Shown here: positions 1-7,295 of the stretch, in pieces | Position numbering within the stretch: position 1 is the first letter of the stretch | Layout of the letters: every line of letters begins with the position of its first letter | Origin: Methanosarcinales archaeon ex4572_44 | GTDB taxonomy: Archaea; Halobacteriota; Methanosarcinia; Methanosarcinales; EX4572-44 | Length of the DNA stretch: 15,471 nt | Direction of reading: 5' to 3' | Assembly (NCBI GenBank): GCA_002254825.2 | Contig: NJEL02000017.1 | Span: 1 to 15,471, forward strand | Position numbers and translations under genes: made by a program | The notes under the pieces: generated by a model | Told to the model about the DNA's origin: nothing | The model's input: only the letters and a program-made list of their open reading frames with translations | The model's database searches: none

Positions 1-1
1 T

Positions 2-742
2 GCCATGGGTGCTATCGAGGCCGTGATGGATCGCGCGCGAGTTGCTATCAGGGGCGTTCCAGAGGAGACACGCCGCATCCTCCCTGATGGCAGTTCAGCC
101 TACATGCGACCACTGCCTGGTGCTGCCCGCATGTACCCTGAAACCGACGTGCCGCCAGTAGCCATAACAGACGAATACCTTGGAGAGATCAGCATACCTG
201 AGCTACTGATCGAGAAAAAAGAGCGTTTCAAGGAGGATTACGGTTTGAACGAGGAACTTTCTCGTGTTATTACACAATCAGAATATGCTGAAGTTTTTGA
301 AACGATAATTAAGGCTGTTCCAGAGGCAAAACCAGGCATGATAATACGAACACTACACACCACACTCGAAGAACTTGAGGGAACAGGGCACAACACCGAC
401 AGAATCACAACAGAAGACCTGATCGAACTCTTCAGAGAGAACGCAAAAGGAAGGGTCCCAAACGAAGCAATTGAAGACGTTTTGAAGAAGGTGATTGAAG
501 ACCCGCCCCGTGCAATCAGTGAAGTGCTTGCAGAATTCCAGTCTGGCGATTCCGAGCGAGATGATATCGACGAGTTGATAGAGCAATTGGTTGCAGAACG
601 GAGCGAATTTGTGAGAGATCAGGGACTGCGTGCAATAGGTCCCCTGATGGGTGTTGTCATGAAAGATCTCAGGGGCAAGGTGAGCGGTGAAGAGGTGAGC
701 AAAATACTGAGAGGGAAGATAGAGGCACACCTCAATCAGTAA
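2..742 (+). CDS. gatE: Glu-tRNA(Gln) amidotransferase subunit E, C-terminal part (5' end outside window)
   Basis: GatE pairs with GatD in the archaea-only GatDE enzyme, which converts mischarged Glu-tRNA(Gln) to Gln-tRNA(Gln) in the cytoplasm. The open frame runs from the window edge, so the visible 246 residues are roughly the last 40% of a protein usually about 620-640 residues long. The first 45 residues carry the typical GatE stretch with RILPDGSSAYMRPLPGAARM followed by YPETDVPP. The remainder is the helical GatB/YqeY-type tail domain that contacts tRNA, with many Glu/Arg/Lys-rich amphipathic helices and an ending of the kind usual for this domain. The first ATG in the window (position 5) is internal to the gene and not its start. 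The stop is TAA, about 50 nt before the next gene on the same strand. Identification is from remembered family motifs. Confidence 0.95.
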   Translation, partial: AMGAIEAVMDRARVAIRGVPEETRRILPDGSSAYMRPLPGAARMYPETDVPPVAITDEYLGEISIPELLIEKKERFKEDYGLNEELSRVITQSEYAEVFETIIKAVPEAKPGMIIRTLHTTLEELEGTGHNTDRITTEDLIELFRENAKGRVPNEAIEDVLKKVIEDPPRAISEVLAEFQSGDSERDDIDELIEQLVAERSEFVRDQGLRAIGPLMGVVMKDLRGKVSGEEVSKILRGKIEAHLNQ

Positions 743-793
743 AGAGTCCCTTTTGCATGCGGTGTGCTTTCGATTTTGATTATGTGATGCTTG

Positions 794-1735
794 ATGAAGA
801 CGCTTGGCATAACCGCACTCGTACCACCCGAAATCGTATTTGCCTGTGGTTTCAAGCCATTCGACTTGAACAACATAGTGCCAACCTCCACTACGAGACC
901 AAAGAACAAGTTATGCGCCTGGACTGCTATATGGCGAGAGCAGATCATGAACGGGGAACTGGATCTCGATTCGCTCGTGGTTGTTGCTGGCGGCGATTGT
1001 CACAACGCACTCGTGGACGGCCAGAGGGCAGCAGAGAAGATACCTGCATTCTACCTCTTCTACCCATTTGACGGGAACAAAGAGTACCTGAAATCTCAGT
1101 TCGAGAGACTATCACTTTTTTTAGGTGGGATAACCGATCCAGGTATCATGAAAACCGTGAAATCTGTCAAAGAAAATCTGATGAAACTCGATCAACTCCG
1201 ATCACAGGGTGTGATCTCATCAGAACTCGGATTCCAGTACCTGATCTCTGGATGCGACCTCCAGGGCGACCCAACCGCCTTCAAAGAAGAACTTTCCCGC
1301 ATACCGCGAGAGAGGGGCGGTGACCTTGCGTCCATGCATCGTGTAGCACTTATTGGAGTGCCACCGATCCACCACGACTTTCACAGAGAGGCAGAGAGAC
1401 TCGGACTCCACATCGTATTCGACGAAATGCCATTCGAATTCATCCGCCACACAGGGAAAAATATCAACGAGCTTGCAGAGAGCTATGCAGATTACACCTT
1501 CGCCCGAGATCTCAAATACCGCTTCGACTTTCTCAAAGAAGAACTTGGAAAACGAAGAATCGATGCAATCATCCACTGCACCCAGTTCGCATGCCACCAC
1601 GTCTTAGAAGACGGAATGCTACGAGAACATCTTCAATGCCCAACACTCACAGTACACTCAGATCTTCCCGGACCAGTTCCAGAACAGTTGAAATTACGGA
1701 TTGAAGCATTCTCAGAACTCTTATGGAGAAAATAA
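794..1735 (+). CDS. Short 2-hydroxyacyl-CoA dehydratase / benzoyl-CoA reductase-like Fe-S protein (HgdB/BcrC superfamily)
   Basis: Members of this superfamily hold [4Fe-4S] or double-cubane clusters and make strongly reducing electrons or ketyl radicals after ATP-driven activation. This one has 313 residues, against roughly 380-430 for catalytic HgdB/FldC subunits. The N-terminus (LGITALVPPEIVFACGFKPF) matches the family opening. Candidate cluster ligands are Cys41 (KLCAW), Cys69 (GGDCHN, in the place of the usual TCD) and Cys262 or Cys267 (HCTQFAC). The C-terminus keeps the Q-x-K-x-RIEAF-x-E signature. Cys18 and Cys282 are further cysteines. I chose the ATG at 794, preceded by GTGAT (784-788); a TTG at 791 is the alternative. 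The next gene, 3 nt downstream, is the matching activase. No second dehydratase subunit is nearby, so a homodimer like the double-cubane cluster proteins is plausible. The substrate is unknown. Confidence 0.85.
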   Translation: MKTLGITALVPPEIVFACGFKPFDLNNIVPTSTTRPKNKLCAWTAIWREQIMNGELDLDSLVVVAGGDCHNALVDGQRAAEKIPAFYLFYPFDGNKEYLKSQFERLSLFLGGITDPGIMKTVKSVKENLMKLDQLRSQGVISSELGFQYLISGCDLQGDPTAFKEELSRIPRERGGDLASMHRVALIGVPPIHHDFHREAERLGLHIVFDEMPFEFIRHTGKNINELAESYADYTFARDLKYRFDFLKEELGKRRIDAIIHCTQFACHHVLEDGMLREHLQCPTLTVHSDLPGPVPEQLKLRIEAFSELLWRK

Positions 1736-1738
1736 CAG

Positions 1739-2440
1739 ATGATACGCTATGGCGTTGATGTTGGAAGCACCACAGCAAAGATCGTGAGCCTCACACCAGA
1801 ACTTACATACAGGGTTACAGAGAGCCGAAATTGGGAGACGCTGCTGGAAGGAATACCAGCAAACGAAATAGCATCAACCGGGTACTTCCGACACAAAATA
1901 CCCCACAAAATAGCAGCCACAGAGATCACAACAGCAATCTACGGAGTAAAAGAATACCTAAACGACCCAGAAGTGATAGTTGATATTGGAGGGCAGGACA
2001 CGAAAGTAACAGACGTGCGAAGGAACAACTTCATCGTAAACGACAAATGCAGCGCAGGAACAGGCGCATTCCTCGAATTCATAGCCCACTACTTCGGCCT
2101 GAAAGTAACCGATCTCTCAAAAATCCACCACAAAGCCGCCCACACCATAAACATAAACCACACCTGCAGCGTCTTCGCACTATCAGAGGTAGTATCCCAC
2201 CTCGTCGACGGCCACACAATAGAAGACTTGATCGCAAGCATCCACCAAGCCTTCGCAGAACGCATAGCACAGATGATACCAGAAGCAGAAAAGATCGTTC
2301 TCATCGGAGGCACAGCACAGAACAGAGGCATCACCATATCACTCGAAGAAATACTCAAGCAAGAGATACACACACCACCAAACCCGCAAATCATAAATGC
2401 ACTCGGAGCATTGCGATACGGAGAGGAAAAAGAAGAATGA
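1739..2440 (+). CDS. ATP-dependent activase of dehydratase family (HgdC/BcrAD-type ASKHA ATPase)
   Basis: This is a homodimeric Fe-S ATPase that couples ATP hydrolysis to low-potential electron transfer into a partner dehydratase-like protein. It has 233 residues, slightly shorter than the usual 255-270. Visible motifs are phosphate loop 1 (DVGSTTAK, residues 7-14), loop 2 (DIGGQDTK, 82-89) and a late LIGGTAQN adenosine motif. The two cysteines that in this family bind the dimer-bridging [4Fe-4S] cluster are Cys104 (KCSAGTGAFLE) and Cys143 (HTCSVFALSE). The start is ATG, with GGAGA at 1725-1729 inside the end of the preceding gene. Spacing to its presumed partner upstream is 3 nt, and its stop overlaps the ATG of the JAMM gene as ATGA. 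It is probably the dedicated activator of the 794-1735 product. The later half of the gene is strongly A/C-rich on the coding strand. Confidence 0.92.
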   Translation: MIRYGVDVGSTTAKIVSLTPELTYRVTESRNWETLLEGIPANEIASTGYFRHKIPHKIAATEITTAIYGVKEYLNDPEVIVDIGGQDTKVTDVRRNNFIVNDKCSAGTGAFLEFIAHYFGLKVTDLSKIHHKAAHTININHTCSVFALSEVVSHLVDGHTIEDLIASIHQAFAERIAQMIPEAEKIVLIGGTAQNRGITISLEEILKQEIHTPPNPQIINALGALRYGEEKEE

Positions 2441-2799
2441 TAAAAAACATAAAGAGAGACACCTTGAGCTTCATACTCGAAGTCTCAAAATCCACAGCAC
2501 CACGCGAATTCGCAGGACTACTCCGCGCCGAAAAAGAGACAATAGTAGAAGTATTATTCCTCCCGGGCACAACCTCATCCGAGGTATCAGCAGTACTGCA
2601 CCTCTACATGCTCCCAAACATGCGCATCGCAGGAACAGTCCATAGTCACCCCACACCAAACACAAACCCATCACACGCAGACCTCCAGCTATTCGCAAGA
2701 ACAGGCAACTGCCACATAATCGTAGGCGCACCCTACACAACAAACAGCTGGACATGCTACAACACCGATGGCACCCCCCGCGAACTCAAAATCACATAA
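2437..2799 (+). CDS. JAMM/MPN+ domain metalloprotease, stand-alone archaeal type
   Basis: This 120-residue protein is a single JAB1/MPN/Mov34 domain. The complete JAMM zinc site is visible: Glu24 (REFAGLL), then H69-S-H71-P, seven residues, Ser79 and Asp82, that is H-x-H-x(7)-S-x(2)-D. Such enzymes are zinc isopeptidases or peptidases. In archaea, known members remove ubiquitin-like SAMP/ThiS/MoaD proteins from targets or trim sulfur-carrier C-terminal tails. The start ATG overlaps the activase stop (ATGA), which suggests translational coupling. The frame is open far upstream, but that part is only the shadow of the activase gene. Its place directly behind a dehydratase-like protein and its activase is the unusual point. 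No ubiquitin-like gene is visible in the window, so the substrate is open. Confidence 0.88.
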   Translation: MIKNIKRDTLSFILEVSKSTAPREFAGLLRAEKETIVEVLFLPGTTSSEVSAVLHLYMLPNMRIAGTVHSHPTPNTNPSHADLQLFARTGNCHIIVGAPYTTNSWTCYNTDGTPRELKIT

Positions 2800-3112
2800 A
2801 CACCTGTAAAAATAAAGAGTATACAGATAAAAGTATGAAAAACTACAATAGAAAAATATACCCAAATTTCATCAGATTAAAAATGAGATCTGAATCAAAT
2901 CGCGACGGAATAGAATACGTTCCAATAAAGAACATTTTAATGTATTAGACAGGTTTGTAACCGTGTTTTAACGTAGGATGTCTATATTTTATCTTTGTTG
3001 TATGATTTATGCCAAAAATTTCAATCGCGGTTTTGTATATTAAAACTTGATTGAAGTTGCAGCCAACACAAAGGGTTAAATGTATGAAATACTATGAAAG
3101 AAGAGATCACGG
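2800..3112. other. AT-rich intergenic gap
   Basis: This 313-nt stretch separates the JAMM gene from rpl40e. It is A/T-rich. It holds an inverted repeat at 2946-2984 (listed separately) and a weak TATA-like element, TTAAATG (about 3076-3082), about 30 nt before the L40e start. A 37-codon frame at 2835-2948 lacks a Shine-Dalgarno sequence and recognisable content, and I do not call it a gene. Confidence 0.6.
2946..2984 (+). repeat. Inverted repeat with nested small hairpin, followed by T-rich tract
   Basis: TAGACA (2946-2951) is complementary to TGTCTA (2979-2984). Between the arms, GGTT-TGT-AACC (2952-2962) forms a small nested hairpin and a weak CGT/ACG pairing is possible. TATTTTAT follows the right arm. 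It could be a terminator-like structure, a small RNA or chance in AT-rich DNA. Confidence 0.35.
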
Positions 3113-3265
3113 ATGGCAAGATTTCCAGAGGCTGAGGTTAGAATCCTTCACATAAAGATCTGCATGCGTTGTAACGCCAGAAACCCTGTGCGAGCAACCA
3201 GATGCAGAAAATGTGGTTATAAGAATCTCCGAATGAAATCCAAGGAGTCGAGAGGCGGGAAGTGA
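3113..3265 (+). CDS. rpl40e: Large ribosomal subunit protein eL40 (L40e)
   Basis: A 50-residue basic protein, the usual length for archaeal L40e. It is a component of the large ribosomal subunit. The zinc ribbon is visible as C17-M-R-C20 and C31-R-K-C34, followed by a Lys/Arg-rich tail (NLRMKSKESRGGK). In eukaryotes the same protein is made fused to ubiquitin; here it is free. The start is ATG with no strong Shine-Dalgarno sequence. Its TGA stop overlaps the GTG start of GGGP synthase (GTGA), so the two genes are read from one transcript and are likely translationally coupled. Confidence 0.95.
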   Translation: MARFPEAEVRILHIKICMRCNARNPVRATRCRKCGYKNLRMKSKESRGGK

Positions 3266-4026
3266 GCCGAGAGTTGAGTGTTGAAGAAAAGCTGAACGGA
3301 ATCATTAAAGCGACAGGCGCAGCCTCTTTAATCCTCATCGACCCAGAAACCCAGAAACCCGAAGTTGCAGGAAAGATGGCAGAAGATTCTGCAGTTGCTG
3401 GAGCAGACGGAATAATGGTTGGGGGCTCCACAGGTGCAGGCGGGGCGGTGTTGGACGAAACAGTCCAATCCATAAAGAGAGCATGCAATCTCCCAGTGAT
3501 ACTCTTTCCTTCGAACGTAAGTGGTCTGAGCAAGTATGCCGATGCTGTTTTTTTCATGAGCTTACTCAACTCGAGAGACCCAACATATATCACCACCAAC
3601 CAGGCACTCGGTGCACCAATCGTCCGCCGCTACAGGATCGAACCTATTCCTATGGCATACCTCCTCGTCGAACCCGGTGGCACAGTAGGCTGGGTCGGTG
3701 ATGCACGCCTGATTCCGCACAATAAGCCGCAACTCGCGGTCGCATATGCACTCGCAGGCAAATACATGGGGATGAGATACTTCTACCTCGAAGCAGGATC
3801 AGGTGCCGAAAAACACGTACCACTCGAAATGATCGCGAGCGTCAAAGAAGCGATCGGAAAAGAGTGCAAGCTCATCGTGGGAGGCGGCATTAAAAATGGA
3901 GAAAGCGCAAGCAATATCGTTGAGGCAGGCGCAGAGATCATCGTTACAGGAACTGTAGTAGAAGAGACAACAAACATAAAAAAGAAGGTGAAAGAAATAA
4001 CAGAAAGAATAAAAACTTCTTGTTAG
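3262..4026 (+). CDS. Geranylgeranylglyceryl phosphate synthase (GGGP synthase)
   Basis: The enzyme catalyses the first committed step of archaeal ether-lipid synthesis, joining geranylgeranyl diphosphate to C3 of sn-glycerol-1-phosphate. It is a 254-residue TIM barrel. Family landmarks are the substrate stretch LILIDPETQKP near residue 25, ADGIMVGGSTG, LPVILFPSNVSGLS, the long YLLVEPGGTVGWVGDARLIP segment, YLEAGSGA, and the C-terminal phosphate-binding loops LIVGGGIKNG and IIVTGTVVEE. The length and YLLVEPGG-type segment look like the group II enzymes, a tentative assignment. The start is GTG at 3262, overlapping the L40e stop, with a purine-rich GAGGCGGG just upstream. The gene ends 14 nt from the converging archaetidylserine synthase gene. 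Confidence 0.95.
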   Translation: MSRELSVEEKLNGIIKATGAASLILIDPETQKPEVAGKMAEDSAVAGADGIMVGGSTGAGGAVLDETVQSIKRACNLPVILFPSNVSGLSKYADAVFFMSLLNSRDPTYITTNQALGAPIVRRYRIEPIPMAYLLVEPGGTVGWVGDARLIPHNKPQLAVAYALAGKYMGMRYFYLEAGSGAEKHVPLEMIASVKEAIGKECKLIVGGGIKNGESASNIVEAGAEIIVTGTVVEETTNIKKKVKEITERIKTSC

Positions 4027-4040
4027 GTTGTTTTGCTAGG

Positions 4041-4745
4041 TTATACATTTTTTGTCTCCTTTTCTTTGCGTGTGATTTTTATTGTTGGTGTGGTGGTGTA
4101 GGCGAGGAGCATTGTTAATAGCACGCCTGCTACGATTTTGAGTGTTTCTTCTTTGAGTGTGTAAGCGAGTATGGTTGCGATCATTGTTACTGCAAGTATA
4201 GTTATGATTCGTTTGTCTTGTACTTTGGGGTACGTGATTCTGCTTACCATGAGTGTGGAAAGTATGACTATCATGGCTGTTAGGATGTGGGGAAAGAGTT
4301 CTGTTGTTTCTCGTTGCACGATTAAAAGCATTATGGTGAGTCCTGCTGCTGTTATCGGTATTCCCTGGAAGTCCATCATAATCTCTGTTCTTGTAGTGAA
4401 TCTTGCCAGTCGCAGGAGTCCGCAGGATAAGAAGAGTATTGCAAGTACGAAGGCAAGAACAATGTTTCTGGGCGTTATGAGAAGATATGTTGCGGTTGCT
4501 GGGACCATTCCGAATGATATGGCGTCTGCGAGCGAGTCGAGGTGTTTTCCAAGTGGGCTGTAGGCGCATCGCCTTGAGATTGCCCCGTCCACCCCGTCAG
4601 CGATTGCTGCAAGTATGATGAGAATGGCTGCACAATCGAAGTTGTGTTGGATGAGGCAGATCGTTGCTGCGAAGCCCATAGCAGCGTTTGTAAGTGTTGC
4701 AAGGTCTGCTTTCTTGATTGAGTAAAGTATGTGTTCTTGATCCAT
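4041..4745 (-). CDS. pssA: Archaetidylserine synthase (CDP-alcohol phosphatidyltransferase, PssA type)
   Basis: This integral membrane enzyme exchanges CMP on CDP-archaeol for L-serine. The 234-residue protein shows the CDP-alcohol phosphotransferase signature as D-x2-D-G-x2-S-R ... G-x3-D-x3-D (ADGVDGAISRR followed by PLGKHLDSLADAISFG). The usual Ala before Arg is Ser here. Five or more hydrophobic helices follow. The ATG at 4745 shares its A with the TGA stop of the decarboxylase gene, so the two are coupled; the TTG one codon upstream is the alternative. It is the last gene of the artA-decarboxylase-pssA unit. Its product is the substrate of the preceding gene's enzyme. The coding strand is strongly A/C-rich. 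Confidence 0.93.
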   Translation of the reverse strand: MDQEHILYSIKKADLATLTNAAMGFAATICLIQHNFDCAAILIILAAIADGVDGAISRRCAYSPLGKHLDSLADAISFGMVPATATYLLITPRNIVLAFVLAILFLSCGLLRLARFTTRTEIMMDFQGIPITAAGLTIMLLIVQRETTELFPHILTAMIVILSTLMVSRITYPKVQDKRIITILAVTMIATILAYTLKEETLKIVAGVLLTMLLAYTTTPTIKITRKEKETKNV

Positions 4746-5368
4746 CAAGGTTTAACAACTCTTGCAATTATGGTTTCGCCACAACGGAGTCTCTCGCCGA
4801 CCGATACAAGTATCTCAAAACCTGGTGGAACTGTAACGTCCACCCTCGAGCCGTATCGTATCATACCGATGCGCTGCCCCTTCCTAACTCTGGTATCGCT
4901 GGTTATATAAGTAACTATACGTCTTGCAAGAATACCTGCAATCTGAGTGACCAGAACATCACCGTACGTGGTCTCGATTAATATATGGTTTCGCTCGTTC
5001 TTCTTTGAGTCTTTCTTATATGCCTGGATGTGGTTGCCAGGTACGTGTCTTGTGCATTTCACTCTTCCATCAATTGGTGCACGGTTGACGTGCACGTCCA
5101 AGAGGCTCATGAATATGCAGATCTTATTCTTACTACACTCGATCACTCTTCCGTCGGCAGGAGCGATCATCTCCTCTTGACCAGCTTCGCCAGATAAGTG
5201 GCTGCGTTCTGGATCCCTGAAGAAGAATAGGGTGAAGGCTGTGAAACCAGCCGTTAGAAAGAAGAGGGCGAAGAGGGGTGTGCTTCTGTAATGTAGTTGG
5301 AGGGCGCCTGTTGTGGCAGTGAGTATAATCAGTGTGACTGAGATTCTTCTGCCGCCTTTCGCTATCAC
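4745..5368 (-). CDS. asd: Archaetidylserine decarboxylase (phosphatidylserine decarboxylase-related, pyruvoyl-dependent)
   Basis: Decarboxylates archaetidylserine to archaetidylethanolamine. From the chosen start the protein has 207 residues, typical of the short PSD class. Two hydrophobic helices lie near the N-terminus, followed by FFFRDPER, the APADGRV segment, SLLDVHVNRAPIDG with the catalytic His, and MIRYGSRVDV. In that last motif the Gly173-Ser174 bond is where the proenzyme is expected to cleave itself to make the pyruvoyl group. I chose the GTG at 5368 because GGAGG lies at 5384-5380 upstream of it; a longer form from the GTG at 5389 would overlap artA by 14 nt. It lies between artA and pssA, and the pathway order fits pssA. 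Confidence 0.92.
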   Translation of the reverse strand: MIAKGGRRISVTLIILTATTGALQLHYRSTPLFALFFLTAGFTAFTLFFFRDPERSHLSGEAGQEEMIAPADGRVIECSKNKICIFMSLLDVHVNRAPIDGRVKCTRHVPGNHIQAYKKDSKKNERNHILIETTYGDVLVTQIAGILARRIVTYITSDTRVRKGQRIGMIRYGSRVDVTVPPGFEILVSVGERLRCGETIIARVVKP

Positions 5369-5375
5369 AGTAGTA

Positions 5376-6095
5376 CTATCCTCCTGCACGTTTCAGGCTC
5401 TTCTTCAGGAGTTCAGCGATTCCGTCGATCATCTCCAAGAGCTCGGGGAGGATGGTCAAAACCACGTATGCGATGGCAAAGAGTGCTACAGTTGATCCAA
5501 TCTTCGCGATCACGTTGTGAGCCATGTAAAAGCTCTCTTCTGGGCTGCCGAACCACATGAATCCAGAAGCTATGATCACGAAGGCGTTTCGCACAAGGTT
5601 CAACAGGTATATAATTGGCACGGAAGCAAGAAAGGCAAGAGCAACACGTCTTTTTGATGCGTCGATGCATGCGAGTGTGACACCCATGAAGAGTGCGATG
5701 CTCTCGATTGCGGTACAGGCAAGGACGATCCTCACCTTGTGACTGTTAAGACTCAAGACATCCCATTCCACACGCAGCGGCTGAAAATCGATACTTTGGA
5801 GCAACCATTCGGTCTGATCGACCACGATTCTGATCAACCATTGGTTAAAAGATGGTATCTCTGCAAAGAAGAAATAGATCGCAAAGAATACGCATAATAG
5901 CCCCGCGAGAATTGTGGTTATGACATTGAAGTAGTCATCAATCTCGATGTAGTGAAATGGTTTTGTGAACCAGTGGATTGAGAAGATGAACCATCCGATG
6001 CCTGCGATTGCTGCCTTCTGCCAATATCTTGACGGGACTATAGCAGATAGGATCAGCATCCCGAGAGCACTGAAGAGGATGAACATGTGACTCAT
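5376..6095 (-). CDS. artA: Archaeosortase A (exosortase/archaeosortase family membrane transpeptidase)
   Basis: A 239-residue polytopic membrane protein with about seven or eight hydrophobic segments. It belongs to the family that cuts a C-terminal PGF-type tripartite anchor from secreted proteins and, in haloarchaea, attaches an archaeal lipid. The catalytic set is visible: Cys127 in LACTAIESIALF, Arg169 in NLVRNAFVI, and His193 in MAHNVIAKIG where exosortase relatives carry the third conserved residue. The ATG at 6095 lies about 27 nt after a TATA box with no Shine-Dalgarno sequence, so the message is probably leaderless. Co-location with archaetidylserine synthase and decarboxylase matches work in Haloferax volcanii, where both lipid enzymes are needed for ArtA-dependent processing. 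No substrate protein is seen in this window. Confidence 0.92.
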   Translation of the reverse strand: MSHMFILFSALGMLILSAIVPSRYWQKAAIAGIGWFIFSIHWFTKPFHYIEIDDYFNVITTILAGLLCVFFAIYFFFAEIPSFNQWLIRIVVDQTEWLLQSIDFQPLRVEWDVLSLNSHKVRIVLACTAIESIALFMGVTLACIDASKRRVALAFLASVPIIYLLNLVRNAFVIIASGFMWFGSPEESFYMAHNVIAKIGSTVALFAIAYVVLTILPELLEMIDGIAELLKKSLKRAGG

Positions 6096-6118
6096 TGGAC
6101 GTAAGAATAAACTTATGG

Positions 6119-6126
6119 TATAAAAA
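6119..6126 (-). promoter_or_regulatory. TATA box of the artA operon
   Basis: TTTTTATA on the minus strand, centred about 27 nt before the artA ATG. That spacing puts transcription start at or next to the start codon, giving a leaderless mRNA. Confidence 0.6.
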
Positions 6127-6146
6127 TCAGGGTGGTGTTTCCAGCC

Positions 6147-7262
6147 TCATGCAAACATGTTCTTGGGCGGTTGTGATAAAGCTGGCCTCTTCGCCTTTAA
6201 GAGGGCATCTTCAAGATGCTTGCTTGAAACAGTCTCCTCGTCTTCTATCAATGCCTGGTGAAGCGCTGTTTTGAGTATCTTTTCAACGAGGTCCCGTCCA
6301 GAAAAACCATCCGTCTTGTCTGCAATTTCGCCAAGGTCAACATCCTCAGCAAGCCCAATCGGGAATGTCTCTGAATGCCTCTTCAATATCTCAAGTCTCT
6401 CTTTATTATCGGGCAATTTGAACTCAATCTCTTCTTCAAACCTGCTCCTAATAGAAAGATCGATAGCTTGCACCATATTTGTTGCAGCGATCGTGCAAAC
6501 ACCCTCACGTGGCAGTATCCCATCCATCTCTGTCAAGAGCGCGTTGACAACCTCTGCCACATCGCCGCGAAGCTCTTGGTACCTGCGATCCAGTGCTATG
6601 GCATCAAGCTCGTCTATGAATATAATACAGGGTGCAACCTCCTCTGCCTTATCGTATAATTGGTGTATTCGCCTCGCACCGTCCCCCACAAACTCCCCTA
6701 TGAGCTGCGTAGCCTTTATAGGAAATAAAGGAACATCCGTCCTGTTAGAGAGCGCCTTTGCAAGCATGGTTTTACCCGTGCCAGACAGCCCATGGAAGAG
6801 GACATTTCGCGGCGCCCAGCGTCCAAATTTCTCTGGACACTTAAGGAATCGTTCGATCAATCGACACTTCTCTTTAGCAACACCCTGACCAATCACATCC
6901 TCAAAACCAATCCCCTCATCTTCTCCTATCGTGATCCGATCAGGTTCGATCTCTTCTATAACAAAAGTCGTCATCCTGCTGATGACAGACCCGTCAGGCT
7001 TCACGTCAATTATCTTAAAAGCGAAATCTGGAAACATGCGTTTGTCGAAGAGGTATTCTCCCTTTCTTGCAGTCAAGCCCTGCCACTGCTCCTGTGCATA
7101 ATACTCAAATACGTCAGGCTCAGAGAACTCAGGGTATTCCTGAAGCATCCCCTGCATAGGATAACCCGCAGGTTTCACCACCACAACACTGCGATCAGAT
7201 CCAACAGGATCCGATACACTGGTCTTCTCAACCTTCTTACCCGCTACCCGTGACTTCTTCAT
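6147..7262 (-). CDS. AAA+ ATPase, single ATPase domain (MJ1494-like, proteasome-regulatory/Cdc48-related)
   Basis: This 371-residue soluble protein has one AAA domain after an N-terminal region of about 120 residues. Walker A is GLSGTGKT (158-165), Walker B is CIIFIDELDA (212-221), sensor 1 is AATN (259-262), and arginine fingers lie in SIRSRFEEE (Arg272, Arg274). The second region of homology and the C-terminal helical lid with DGFSGRDLVEKILKTAL are present. The loop GEFVGDGARR sits where classic AAA unfoldases have the pore loop, but an aromatic is lacking except Phe. No coiled coil, transmembrane segment or protease domain is seen, so it is not FtsH or PAN. A TATA-like TTTAATAT at 7288-7295 favours the ATG at 7262 over an in-frame GTG at 7283, which lies too close to it. 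Client proteins are unknown. Confidence 0.88.
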   Translation of the reverse strand: MKKSRVAGKKVEKTSVSDPVGSDRSVVVVKPAGYPMQGMLQEYPEFSEPDVFEYYAQEQWQGLTARKGEYLFDKRMFPDFAFKIIDVKPDGSVISRMTTFVIEEIEPDRITIGEDEGIGFEDVIGQGVAKEKCRLIERFLKCPEKFGRWAPRNVLFHGLSGTGKTMLAKALSNRTDVPLFPIKATQLIGEFVGDGARRIHQLYDKAEEVAPCIIFIDELDAIALDRRYQELRGDVAEVVNALLTEMDGILPREGVCTIAATNMVQAIDLSIRSRFEEEIEFKLPDNKERLEILKRHSETFPIGLAEDVDLGEIADKTDGFSGRDLVEKILKTALHQALIEDEETVSSKHLEDALLKAKRPALSQPPKNMFA

Positions 7263-7287
7263 CCAACACTCTATTGCACCCACAGAT

Positions 7288-7295
7288 ATTAAACC
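7288..7295 (-). promoter_or_regulatory. TATA-like box of the AAA+ ATPase gene
   Basis: TTTAATAT on the minus strand. A transcription start about 25 nt downstream would fall just before the ATG at 7262, giving a leaderless or nearly leaderless message and making the GTG at 7283 an unlikely start. Confidence 0.45.

Noticed and set aside
5..40. Similarity of the first residues after the ATG at 5 (MGAIEAVMDRARV) to the upstream-start form of the AAA+ ATPase (MGAIECWMKKSRV)
   Set aside because: The first is an internal segment of gatE and the second depends on an unlikely GTG start; I regard it as coincidence.
757..1071. Open frame overlapping the 5' end of the dehydratase-like gene
   Set aside because: Its protein is Arg/Cys-rich without family features, and the other frame gives a recognisable HgdB-like protein.
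2047..2436. Upstream in-frame extension of the JAMM gene
   Set aside because: The extension is His/Arg/Thr-rich shadow sequence of the activase gene; the JAMM domain begins cleanly at the ATG at 2437.
2835..2948. Small 37-codon frame in the gap before rpl40e
   Set aside because: No Shine-Dalgarno sequence, low-complexity Lys/Asn/Tyr content expected from AT-rich DNA, and no recognisable features.
4036..4569. Long minus-strand frame inside pssA
   Set aside because: Its Asn/His/Thr/Arg-rich product is the alternate-frame shadow of an A/C-rich coding strand.
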